A stretch of 64,000 bases of DNA from Eretmocerus hayati (lineage: Eukaryota > Arthropoda > Insecta > Hymenoptera > Aphelinidae). The translations under genes were made by a program, and so were the position numbers. The notes under the pieces are model-generated. The model worked only from the letters and a program-made list of their open reading frames with translations. It did not search any database and was not told where the DNA came from. Shown here piece by piece: positions 1 through 13,100 of this stretch. The stretch is taken from positions 91,378,748 to 91,442,747 of the forward strand of contig CM056742.1 in the NCBI GenBank assembly GCA_029851415.1, in the 5' to 3' direction. Position 1 is the stretch's first letter. Every line of letters starts with the position of its first letter.

Positions 1-3000
1 CACTATTCCAATCCGATTCTGTAGTATTCATTTCGATTGGTCAATCACGCAATGAGAGATTGTGTCATCATTGGCATCGAATGATGGAGTCGGCTCAATA
101 CTGCCTGACAGGATTCAGACCGATATCGAAACTCATCTCCACAACGTTCCAATCCTGCTCAGCATCATGAAATTCGATTGGGATATCCGAAACCTAGAGG
201 AGTTCAATACTGATTGTGAGTATTGAGGAGGATAGAGACCATGCGCCCACGATCCCGATCCGATTCTTTAGTATTCATCTCGATTTGTCAATTACGCAAT
301 GAGTGATTGGGTCATCATTGGAATTGCATGACGGAACCGGCTTGAACCTGCCTGGCAGGATTCAGACGGATATCAGAACTCATCTTCCGGTCGTTCCTTT
401 CCTGCTCAGCAGTATTGAATTCGATCGGAATATTCGAAACCTGGAGGACTTCAATACTGATTATGAGTAATAAGTAGGACTGAATGATCATGCACCCACG
501 AGTTCAATCCGATCCTGTAATATTCATCTCGATTGGTCAATCACGCAATGAGTCATCGGGTCATCATTGAAATTGATTGACGAAGTCGGCTCAATGCTGC
601 CTGGCAGGATTCAAACTGATAGCAAAACTCATCTTCACAACGTTCCAATTCTGCTCAGCATCATGAAATTCGATTGGGATATCCGAAACCTAGAGGAGTT
701 CAATACTGATTGTGAGTATTGAGGAGGATAGAATGACCATGCACCCACTATTCCAATCCGATTCTGTAGTATTCATTTCGATTGGTCAATCGGGCAATGA
801 GAGATTGTGTCATCATTGGCATCGAATGATGGAGTCGGCTCAATACTGCCTGGCAGGATTCAAACTGATAGCAAAACTCATCTTCACAACGTTCCAATTC
901 TGCTCAGCATCATGAAATTCGATTGGGATATCCGAAACCTAGAGGAGTTCAATACTGATTGTGAGTATTGAGGAGGATAGAATGACCATGCACCCACTAT
1001 TCCAATCCGATTCTGTAGTATTCATTTCGATTGGTCAATTACGCAATGAGTGATTGGTTCATCGTTGGAATCAAATGACGGGGCAGGCTTAATCCTGCCT
1101 GGCAGGATCCAGACCGATATTGAAACTCATCCTCCGATTATTCCAATCCTGCCACCAGCACTGAATTCGATTGAAATATCCGAAACCTGGAGGACTTCAA
1201 TACTGATTATGAGTAATAAGTAGGATTGAATGATCATGCACCCACGATTTCAATCCGATCCTGTAATATTCATCTCGATTGGTCAATCACGCAATGAGTC
1301 ATCGGGTCATCATTGAAATTGATTGACGAAGTCGGCTCAATGCTGCCTGGCAGGATTCAAACTGATAGCAAAACTCATCTTCAGGCTGTTCCAATCCTGG
1401 TCAGCAGTATTGAATTCGATTGTGATATATGAAACCTAGAGGAGTTTGAAACTGATCGTGAGTATTGAGGAGGATGGAATGACCATGCACTCACGATTCC
1501 ATTCCAATTCTGTAGTATTCATCTCGATTGGTCAATCACGCAATGAGTGTTTGGGTCATCATTGGGATCGATTGACGGATTCGGCTTAATCCTGCCAACC
1601 AGGATTCAGACCGATATCAAAACTCATCTTCAGGCCGTTGCAATCCTGCTCAGCAGTATTGAATTCGATTGGAATATATGGAACCTAGGAGAGTTTTATA
1701 CTGATAGTTAGTATTGAGGAGGATAGAATGAGCATGCACCCACGATTCCAATCCGATTCTGTAGTATTCATCTCGATTGGTCAATCACGCAATGAATGAT
1801 TGGGTGATCATTGGAATCGATTGACGGAGTCGGCTCGATGCTGCCTGGCCGGATTCAGACCGATATCAAAACTCATCTTCACAACGTTCCAATCCTGCTC
1901 AGCATCATGAAATTCGATTGGGATATCCGAAACCTAGAGGAGTTCAATACTGATTGTGAGTATTGAGGAGGATAGAATGACCATGCACCCACTATTCCAA
2001 TCCGATTCTGTAGTATTCATTTCGATTGGTCAATCACGCAATGAGAGATTGTGTCATCATTGGCATCGAATGATGGAGTCGGCTCAATACTGCCTGACAG
2101 AATTCAGACCGATATCGAAACTCATCTCCACAACGTTCCAATCCTGCTCAGCATCATGAAATTCGATTGGGATATCCGGAACCTAGAGGAGTTCAATACT
2201 GATTGTGAGTATTGAGGAGGATAGAGACCATGCGCCCACGATTCCGATCCGATTCTTTAGTATTCATCTCGATTGGTCAATTACGCAATGAGTGATTGGT
2301 TCATCGTTGGAATCAAATGACGGGGCAGGCTTAATCCTGCCTGGCAGGATCCAGACCGATATTGAAACTCATCTTCCGATTATTCCAATCCTGCCCACCA
2401 GCACTGGATTCGATTGAAATATCCGAAACCTGGAGGACTTCAATACTGATTATGAGTAATAAGTAGGATTGAATGATCATGCACCCACGATTTCAATCCG
2501 ATCCTGTAATATTCATCTCGATTGGTCAATCACGCAATGAGTCATCGGGTCATCATTGAAATTGATTGACGAAGTCGGCTCAATGCTGCCTGGCAGGATT
2601 CAAACTGATAGCAAAACTCATCTTCAGGCTGTTCCAATCCTGGTCAGCAGTATTGAATTCGATTGTGATATATGAAACCTAGAGGAGTTTGAAACTGATC
2701 GCGAGTATTGAGGAGGATGGAATGACCATGCACTCACGATTCCATTCCAATTCTGTAGTATTTATCTTGATTGGTCAATCACGCAATGAGTGTTTGGGTC
2801 ATCATTGGGATCGATTGACGGATTCGGCTTAATCCTGCCAACCAGGATTCAGACCGATATCAAAACTCATCTTCAGGCCGTTGCAATCCTGCTCAGCAGT
2901 ATTGAATTCGATTGGAATATATGGAACCTAGGAGAGTTTTATACTGATAGTTAGTATTGAGGAGGATAGAATGAGCATGCACCCACGATTCCAATCCGAT

Positions 3001-6000
3001 TCTGTAGTATTCATCTCGATTGGTCAATCACGCAATGAATGATTGGGTGATCATTGGAATCGATTGACGGAGTCGGCTCGATGCTGCCTGGCCGGATTCA
3101 GACCGATATCAAAACTCATCTTCACAACGTTCCAATCCTGCTCAGCATCATGAAATTCGATTGGGATATCCGAAACGTAGAGGAGTTCAATACTGATTGT
3201 GAGTATTGAGGAGGACCGAATGACCATGCACCCAGGACTTCGATCCGATCCTGTAGTATACATCTCGATTGGTCAATCACGCAATGGATGATTGGGTCAT
3301 CATTCGAATCGATTGACACAGTCGACTCAATGCTGCCTGGCAGAATTCAGACCGATAGCAGAACTCATCCCCAGTCTGTTCCAATCCTGCTCAGCAGTAT
3401 TCAATTCGATTGCAATCCATGAAACTTGGAGGAGTTCAATACTGATAGTGAGTATTCAGGGGGATAGAATTACTATGCACCTACGATTCCAAACCGATTC
3501 TGTAGTGTTCATCTCGATTGGTCAATCACGCAATGAGTGATTGGATCATCATTGGTATCGATCGACGCAGTCGACTCAATGCTGCCTGCAGAATTTATCG
3601 ATACCAGAACTCATCTTGAGTCCGTTCCAATCCTACTCAACAGTATCTATTTGGATGGTAATACCCGAAACCTCGAGGAGTTCGATACCGATAGTGAGTA
3701 TTGAGGAGGATAGAATAACCATGCACCTACGATTCCAATCGGATTCTGTAGTGTTTATCTCGATCAGTCAATCACGCAATGAGTGATTGGATCATCATTC
3801 AAATCGATCGACGCAGTCGACTCAATGCTCCCTGGCAGGATCCAGACTGATAGCAAAACTCATCTTCAGGCTGTTCCAATCCTGCTCAGCAGAATTGAAT
3901 TCGATTGAAATGTATGAAACCTAGAGGAGTTCAATACTGATTGTGAGTATTGAGGAGGACCGAATGATCATGCACCCAGGACTCCCATCCGATTCTGTAG
4001 TATTCATCTCGATTGGTCAATCACGCAATGAGTGATTGGGTCATCATTGGAATCGATTGACACAGTCGACTCAATGCTGCCTGGCAGGAATCAGACTGAT
4101 AGCAAAACTCATCTTCAGGCTGTTACAATCCTGCTCTGCAGTATTCAATTCGATTGCAATATATGGAATATAGAGGAGATTAATACTGATAGTGAGTATT
4201 GAGGATGATAGAACGACCATGCACCTACGATTCCAATCCGATTCTGGAGTATTTATCCCGATTGGTCAATCACGCAATGAGTGATCGGGTCATCATTGGG
4301 ATTGATTGACGGAGTCAGTGTAATGCTGCCAGGCAGGATTCAGACCGATATCAACACTCATTCCCAGGCCGTTCCAATCCTGCTCAGCATCATCCAATTC
4401 GATTGGAATATCCGGAACCTAGAGGCGTTCAATACTGATTGTGAGTATTGAGGAGGATAGAGACCATGGTTCCACTATTTGAATCACATCCTATAGTATT
4501 CAGCTCGGTTGATCAATAACGCAACGAGTGATTGGGTTATCATTGACATCGTACCCTACCGTCAATTTGATGCTGCCTGGCAGGATTCAGACTGATAGCA
4601 AAACTTATCTTCAGGCTGTTCCGATCCTGCGCAGCAGTATTGAATTCGATTGTGATATATGAAACCTAGAGGAGTTTGAAACTGATCGTGAGTATTGAGG
4701 AGGATGGAATGACCATGCACTCACGATTCCATTCCAATTCTGTAGTATTCATCTCGATTGGTCAATCACGCAATGAGTGTTTGGGTCATCATTGGGATCG
4801 ATTGACGGATTCGGCTTAATCCTGCCAACCAGGATTCAGACCGATATCAAAACTCATCTTCAGGCCGTTGCAATCCTGCTCAGCAGTATTGAATTCGATT
4901 GGAATATATGGAACCTAGGAGAGTTTTATACTGATAGTTAGTATTGAGGAGGATAGAATGAGCATGCACCCACGATTCCAATCCGATTCTGTAGTATTCA
5001 TCTCGATTGGTCAATCACGCAATGAATGATTGGGTGATCATTGGAATCGATTGACGGAGTCGGCTCGATGCTGCCTGGCCGGATTCAGACCGATATCAAA
5101 ACTCATCTTCACAACGTTCCAATCCTGCTCAGCATCATGAAATTCGATTGGGATATCCGAAACCTAGAGGAGTTCAATACTGATTGTGAGTATTGAGGAG
5201 GATAGAATGACCACGCACCCACTATTCCAATCCGATTCTGTAGTATTCATTTCGATTGGTCAATCACGCAATGAGAGATTGTGTCATCATTGGCATCGAA
5301 TGATGGAGTCGGCTCAATACTGCCTGACAGAATTCAGACCGATATCGAAACTCATCTCCACAACGTTCCAATCCTGCTCAGCATCATGAAATTCGATTGG
5401 GATATCCGAAACCTAGAGGAGTTCAATACTGATTGTGAGTATTGAGGAGGATAGAGACCATGCGCCCACGATTCCGATCCGATTCTTTAGTATTCATCTC
5501 GATTGGTCAATTACGCAATGAGTGATTGGTTCATCGTTGGAATCAAATGACGGGGCAGGCTTAATCCTGCCTGGCAGGATCCAGACCGATATTGAAACTC
5601 ATCTTCCGATTATTCCAATCCTGCCCACCAGCACTGAATTCGATTGAAATATCCGAAACCTGGAGGACTTCAATACTGATTATGAGTAATAAGTAGGATT
5701 GAATGATCATGCACCCACGATTTCAATCCGATCCTGTAATATTCATCTCGATTGGTCAATCACGCAATGAGTCATCGGGTCATCATTGAAATTGATTGAC
5801 GAAGTCGGCTCAATGCTGCCTGGCAGGATTCAAACTGATAGCAAAACTCATCTTCAGGCTGTTCCAATCCTGGTCAGCAGTATTGAATTCGATTGTGATA
5901 TATGAAACCTAGGAGAGTTTTATACTGATAGTTAGTATTGAGGAGGATAGAATGAGCATGCACCCACGATTCCAATCCGATTCTGTAGTATTCATCTCGA

Positions 6001-7120
6001 TTGGTCAATCACGCAATGAATGATTGGGTGATCATTGGAATCGATTGACGGAGTCGGCTCGATGCTGCCTGGCCGGATTCAGACCGATATCAAAACTCAT
6101 CTTCACAACGTTCCAATCCTGCTCAGCATCATGAAATTCGATTCGGATATCCGAAACGTAGAGGAGTTCAATACTGATTGTGAGTATTGAGGAGGACCGA
6201 ATGACCATGCACCCAGGACTTCGATCCGATCCTGTAGTATACATCTCGATTGGTCAATCACGCAATGAATGATTGGGTCATCATTCGAATCGATTGACAC
6301 AGTCGACTCAATGCTGCCTGGCAGAATTCAGACCGATAGCAGAACTCATCCCCAGTCTGTTCCAATCCTGCTCAGCAGTATTCAATTCGATTGCAATCCA
6401 TGAAACTTGGAGGAGTTCAATACTGATAGTGAGTATTCAGGGGGATAGAATTACTATGCACCTACGATTCCAAACCGATTCTGTAGTGTTCATCTCGATT
6501 GGTCAATCACGCAATGAGTGATTGGATCATCATTGAAATCGATCGACGCAGTCGACTCAATGCTGCCTGCAGAATTTATCGATACCAGAACTCATCTTGA
6601 GGCCGTTCCAATCCTACTCAACAGTATCTATTTCGATGGTAATACCCGAAACCTCGAGGAGTTCGATACCGATAGTGAGTATTGAGGAGGATAGAATAAC
6701 CATGCACCTACGATTCAAATCGGATTCTGTAGTGTTTATCTCGATCAGTCAATCACGCAATGAGTTATTGGATCATCATTGAAATCGATGGACGCAGTCG
6801 ACTCAATGCTGCCTGGCAGAATTCAGACTGATACCAGAACTCATCTCCAGGCCGTTTCAATCCTACTCAGCAGTATCGGATTCGATTGGAATACCCGAAA
6901 CCTCGAGGAGTTGAATACTGAAAGTGAATATTGAGGAGGATAGAATAACCATGCACCTACGATTCCAATCGGATTCTGTAGTGTTCTTCACGATCGGTCA
7001 ATCACGCGATGAGTGATTTGATCATCATTGAAATCGATTGACGCAGTCGAAACAATGCTGCTTGGCAGAATCCAGACCGATAGATAAACTTATCTCCAGT
7101 ATGTTCCAATCCTGCACAGC
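1..7120 (+). repeat. Sat-A, ~249-bp tandem satellite array
   Basis: About 28 head-to-tail monomers of roughly 248-249 bp. The marker ggtcaatcacgcaatgag recurs near 39, 530, 1277, 1526, 1774, 2022 and so on, with variants between. Monomers diverge visibly but longer blocks repeat almost exactly, at offsets of 1244 bp (5 monomers), 2981 bp (12 monomers, for example 3051-3540 against 6032-6521) and 3230 bp (13 monomers). This is a higher-order repeat structure. Short reading frames of 60-82 codons recur in phase with the monomers and are not genes. The same monomer appears in reverse complement at 40605-44480. Confidence 0.9.
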
Positions 7121-10100
7121 CATTCCAGGGACACCTTTCGGGAACCTCCCAAAAACCTTTCAGCGAAATTTTTCGCGGGCCGATTCCAGGGACATCTTTC
7201 TGAAACCTTCCAGAAACCTTTCAGCGAATGTTTTGACGAGCCGATTCCAGGGACACCTCTCGGGAACCTCTCAGAAACCCTTCACCGAAAGTTTTGGCGG
7301 GCCGAATACAGTGACACTTTTCGGAAATCTTTCAGAAAACTTTCAGCGAAAGTTTTGGCGGGCCGATTCCAGTGACACTTTTCGGAAATCTTTCAGAAAA
7401 CTTTCAGCGAGAGTTTTGGTGGGCCGATACCAGTGACACTTTTCGGAAATCTTTCAGAAAACTTTCAGCGAAAGTTTTGGCGGGCCGATTCCAGGGACAC
7501 TTTTCGTGAACCTTCCAGGAACCTTCCAGCGAAAGTTTTGGCGGGCCGATTCCAGGGACACCTCTCGGAAACCTTCCAGGAAATTTCCAGCGAAAGTTTC
7601 GGCGAGCCGATTTCAGGGAGACCTTTCGGGAACCTTTCAGAAACGTTCCACCAAGAGTTTTGACGAGCCGATTCCAGGGACACCTTTCGAAAACCTATCA
7701 GAAACCCTTCACCGAAAGTTTTGATGAGCCGATCCCAGGGACACTTTTCGGGAACCTCCCAAAAACCTTCCAGCAAATGTTTTGGCGGGCCGATTCCAGG
7801 GATACCTTTCGGAAACCTTTCAGAAACCATTCAGCGGAAGTTTCCGCGGGCCGATTCCAGGGACACCTTTCGGAAACCTTTCAGAAACCTTTGAGCGAAT
7901 GTTTTGGCGGGCCGATCCCAGGGACCCCTTTCGAGGACCTTTCAGAAACCTTTCAGCGAAATTTTTCAGCGAGCCGATTCCAGGGACACCTGTCGGAAAC
8001 CTTTCAGAAACCCTTCACCGAAAGTTTTCACGTGCCGATTCCAGGGACACCTTCCGGGAACCTTCCAGAAACCCTTCACCGAAAGTTTTGACGAACCGAT
8101 TCCAGGGACACCTTTCGGGAACCTCCCAAAAACCTTTCAGCTAAAGTTTTCGCGGGCCGATTCCAGGGACACATTTCGGAAACCTTTCAGAAACCTTTCA
8201 GCGAATGTTTTGCCGGGCCGATTCCAGGGACACCTTCCGGAAACCTTCCAGAAACCTTTCAGCGGGAGTTCTGGCGGGCCAATTCCAGTGACACCTTTCG
8301 GAAACCTTTCAGAAACCTTCCGATGGAGTTTTGGCGGGCCGATCCCAGGGACACCTTTTGGGAACCTTTCAGAAACCCTTCACCGACAGTTTTGACGAGC
8401 CGATCCCAGGGACACCTTCCGGGAACCTTTCAGGAACCCTTCACTGGAAGTTTTGACGAGCCGATCCCAGGGACACCTTTCGGGAACCTTTGAGAAACCT
8501 TTCAGCGAAATTTTTTCGCGAGCCGTTTCCAGAAACACCTCTCGGAAACCTTCCAGGAACCCTTCACCGAAAGTTTTGACGTGGCGATTCCAGGGACACC
8601 TTCCGGAAACCTTCCAGAAACCCTTCACCGAAAGTTTCGACGATCTGAATCCAGGGACATCTTCCGGGAACCTTTCAGATCCTTCCACCGAGAGTTTCGA
8701 CGAGCCGATTCCAGGGACACCTTTCGGAAACCTTTCAGAAACCCTTCACCGGAAGTTTCGACGAGCCGATTCCAGGGACACCTTTTGGGAACCTTTCAGA
8801 AACCCTTCACCGACAGTTTTGACGAGCCGATCCCAGGGACACCTTCCGGAAACCTTTCAGGAACCTTTCACTGAAAGTTTTGACGAGCCGAATCCAGGGA
8901 CACCTTTCGAGAACCTTTCAGAAACCTTTCAGCGGAATTTTCCCGCGAGCCGTTTCCAGGAACACCTCTCGGAAACCTTTCAGAAACCCTTCACCGAAAG
9001 TTTTGACGTGCCGATTCCAGGGACACCGTCCGGAAACCCTCCAGAAACCCTTCACCGAAAGTTTTGGGGGGCCGATTTCGGGGACACCTTTCGGGAACCT
9101 TTCAGAAACCTTTCAGCGAAAGTTCTGACGGGCCGATCCCCGGGACACGTCTCGGAAACCTTTCAAAAACCCTTCACCGAAAGTTTAAACGTGCCGATTC
9201 CAGGGACACCTTCCGGAAACCCTCCAGAAACCCTTTACCGAAAGTTTTGACGAGCCGATTCCAGGGACACCTTTCAGGAACCTCCCAAAAACCTTTCAGC
9301 GAAAGTTTTGGCGGGTCGATTCCAGGGACACCTCTCGGAAACCTTTCAAAAACCCTTCACCGAAAGTTTTGGCGGGCCGATTCCAGGGACACCTTCCGGA
9401 AACCTTCTAGAAACCCTTCACCGAAAGTTTTGACCTACCGATTCCAGGTACACCTTTCGGGTACCTTCCAGAAACCTTTCAGCGAAAGTTTTGACCAGCC
9501 GATTCCAGGGCCACCTTTCGGGAACCTTTCAGAAACCCTTCACCGAAAATTTTGACGATCCGATTCCAGGGACACCCTTCGGGAACCTCTCAGAAACCTC
9601 TCAGCGGGAGTTTATGCGGGTCGATTCCAGTGACACCTTTCGGGAACCCTTTAGAAACCTTTCAGAGGAAGTTTTGGCGGGCCGATCCCAGGGACACCTT
9701 CCGGAAACCTTCCAGAAACCCTGCACCCAAAGTTTTGACGAACCGATTCCAGGTTCACCTTCCGGAAACCTTTCAGAAACCCTTCACCGAAAGTTTTGAC
9801 GAGCTGATTAGCGGGACACCTTTCGGGAACCTTTCAGATCATTCCACCGAAAGTTTTGACGAGCCGATTCCAGGGACACCTTTCGGAAACCTTTTAGAAA
9901 TCCTCCACCGGAAGTTTTGGCGGGTCAATTCCAGGGACACCTTCCGGGAACCTTTCAGAAACCTTCCAGCGAAAGTTTTGACCAGCCGATTCCAGGGACA
10001 TCTTTCGGGAACCTTTCAGAAACCCTTTACCGAAAGTTTTGACGAACCAAATCCAGGTACACCTTTCGGGAACCTTCCAGAAACCCTTCACCGAAAGTTC

Positions 10101-13100
10101 TGGGGGGCCGATCCCAGAGACACCTTTCGGAAACCTTCCAGATCCTTCCACCGGGAGTTTCGACGAGCCGATTCCAGGGACACCTCTCGGAAACCATTCA
10201 GAAACCCTTCACCGAAAGTTGTGGCGGGCCGATTCCAGGGACACCTTCCGGAAACCTTCTAGAAACCCTTCACCGAAAGTTTTGACCTACCGATTCCAGG
10301 TACACCTTTCGGGTACCTTCCAGAAACCTTTCAGCGAAAGTTTTGACCAGCCGATTCCAGGGCCACCTTTCGGGAACCTTTCAGAGACCCTTCACCGAAA
10401 ATTTTGACGAACCGATTCCAGGGACACCCTTCGGGAACCTCTCAGAAACTTTTCAGCGGGAGTTTTGGCGGGTCGATTCCAGTGACACCTTTCGGGAACC
10501 CTTTAGAAACCTTTCAGAGGAAGTTTTGGCGGGCCGATCCCAGGGACACCTTCCGAAAACCTTTCAGAAACCCTGCACCCAAAGTTTTGACGAACCGATT
10601 CCAGGTTCACCTTCCGGAAACCTTTCAGAAACCCTTCACCGAAAGTTTCGACGAGCCGATCCCAGGGACACCTTTCAGAAGCCCTTCACCGAAAGTTTTG
10701 ACGAGCTGATTAGCGGGACGACTTTCGGGAACCTTTCAGATCATTCCACCGAAAGTTTTGACGAGCCGATTCCAGGGACACCTTTCGGAAACCTTTTAGA
10801 AACCCTCCACCGGAAGTTTTGGCGGGCCGATCCCAGGGACACCTTCCGGAAACCTTCCAGAAACCCTGCACCCAAAGTTTTGACGAACCGATTCCAGGTT
10901 CACCTTCCGGAAACCTTTCAGAAACCCCTCACCGAAAGTTTTGACGAGCTGATTAGCGGGACACCTTTCGGGAACCTTTCAGATCATTCCACCGAAAGTT
11001 TTGACGAGCCGATTCCAAGGACACCTTTCGGAAACCTTTGAGAAATCCTCCACCGGAAGTTTTGGCGGGTCAATTCCAGGGACACCTTCCGGGAACCTTT
11101 CAGAAACCTTCCAGCGAAAGTTTTGACCAGCCGATTCCAGGGACATCTTTCGGGAACCTTTCAGAAACCCTTTACCGAAAGTTTTGACGAACCAAATCCA
11201 GGTCCACCTTTCGGGAACCTTTCAGAAACCTTCCAGCGGAAGTTTTGGCGGGCCGATTCCAGGGACACCTTTCGGAAACCTTCCAGAAACCCTTCACCGA
11301 ATGTTCTGGGGGGCCGATCCCAGAGACACCTTTCGGAAACCTTCCAGATCCTTCCACCGGGAGTTTCGACGAGCCGATTCCAGGGACACCTCTCGGAAAC
11401 CATTTAGAAACCCTTCACCGAAAGTTTTGGCGGGCCGATTCCAGGGACACCTTCCGGAAACCTTCTAGAAACCCTTCACCGAAAGTTTTGACCTACCGAT
11501 TCCAGGTACACCTTTCGGGTACCTTCCAGAAACCTTTCAGCGAAAGTTTTGACCAGCCGATTCCAGGGCCACCTTTCGGGAACCTTTCAGAGACCCTTCG
11601 ACGAAAATTTTGACGAACCGATTCCAGGGACACCCTTCGGGAACCTCTCAGAAACTTTTCAGCGGGAGTTTTGGCGGGTCGATTCCAGTGACACCTTTCG
11701 GGAACCCTTTAGAAACCTTCCAGAGGAAGTTTTGGCGGGCCGATCCCAGGGACACCTTCCGAAAACCTTTCAGAAACCCTGCACCCAAAGTTTTGACGAA
11801 CCGATTCCAGGTTCACCTTCCGGAAACCTTTCAGAAACCCTTCACCGAAAGTTTCGACGAGCCGATCCCAGGGACACCTTTCAGAAGCCCTTCACCGAAA
11901 GTTTTGACGAGCTGATTAGCGGGACACCTTTCGGGAACCTTTCAGATCATTCCACCGAAAGTTTTGACGAGCCGATTCCAGGGACACCTTTCGGAAACCT
12001 TTTAGAAACCCTCCACCGGAAGTTTTGGCGGGTCAATTCCAGGGACACCTTCCGGGAACCTTTCAGAAACCTTCCAGCGAAAGTTTTGACCAGCCGATTC
12101 CAGGGACATCTTTCGAGAACCTTTCAGAAACCCTCCACCGAAAGTTTCGACGAACCAAATCCAGGTACACCTTTCGGGAACCTTTCAGAAACCTTCAGCG
12201 GAAGTTTTGGCGGGCCGTTTCTAGGGACACTTTTCGGAAACCTTCCAGAAACCCTTCACCGAAAGTTCTGGGGGGCCGATCCCAGTGACACCTTTCGGAA
12301 ACCTTTCAGATCCTTCCACCGAAAGTTCTGACGAGCCGATTCCAGGGACACCTTTCGAGAAGCTTTCAGAAACCTTTCAGCGAAATTTTTCCGCGAGCCG
12401 TTTCCAGGAACACCTCTCGGAAACCTTTCAGAAACCCTTCACCGAAAGTTTTGACGTGCCGATTCCAGGGACACCTTCCAGAAACCCTTCAGAAACCCTT
12501 TACCGAAAGTTTCTGCGGGCCGATTCCAGGGACACCTTCCGGAAACCTTTCAGAAACCTTTCAGCGAATGTTTTGGCGGGCCGATTCCAGGGACACCTTT
12601 CGGAAACCTTTCAGAAACCCTTCACCGAAAGTTTTGACGAGCTGATTCCAGGGACACCTTCCAGGAACCTTCCAGATCCTTCCACCGAAAGTTTCGACGA
12701 GTCCATTTCAGGGACACCTCTCGGAAACCTTTCAGAAACCCTTCACCGAAAGTTTTGGCGGCCGATTCCAGGGACACCTTTCGGAAACCTCCCAGAAACC
12801 CTTCACCGAAAGTTTTGACGAGCCGATTCCAGAGACACCTTCCGGGAACCTTTCAGAAACCTTTCACCGAAAGTTTTGGCGACCCGATTCCAGGGACACT
12901 TCTCAGAAACCTTCCAGAAACTTTCACAAAAAGTTTTGACGAGCCGATTCCAGGGACTCCCCCCGGAAACCTTCCGGAAACCCTTCACCGAAAGTTTCGA
13001 CGAGCTGATTCCAGGGACACCTTTCGGGAACCTTTCAGAAACCTTTCAGCGAAAGTTTCGACTAGCCGATTCCAGGGACACCTTTCGGAAACCTTCCAGA

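Noticed and set aside
712..7436. Repeated short reading frames (60-132 codons) in Sat-A
   Set aside because: They recur in phase with the satellite, differ only by unit divergence and lack any domain.
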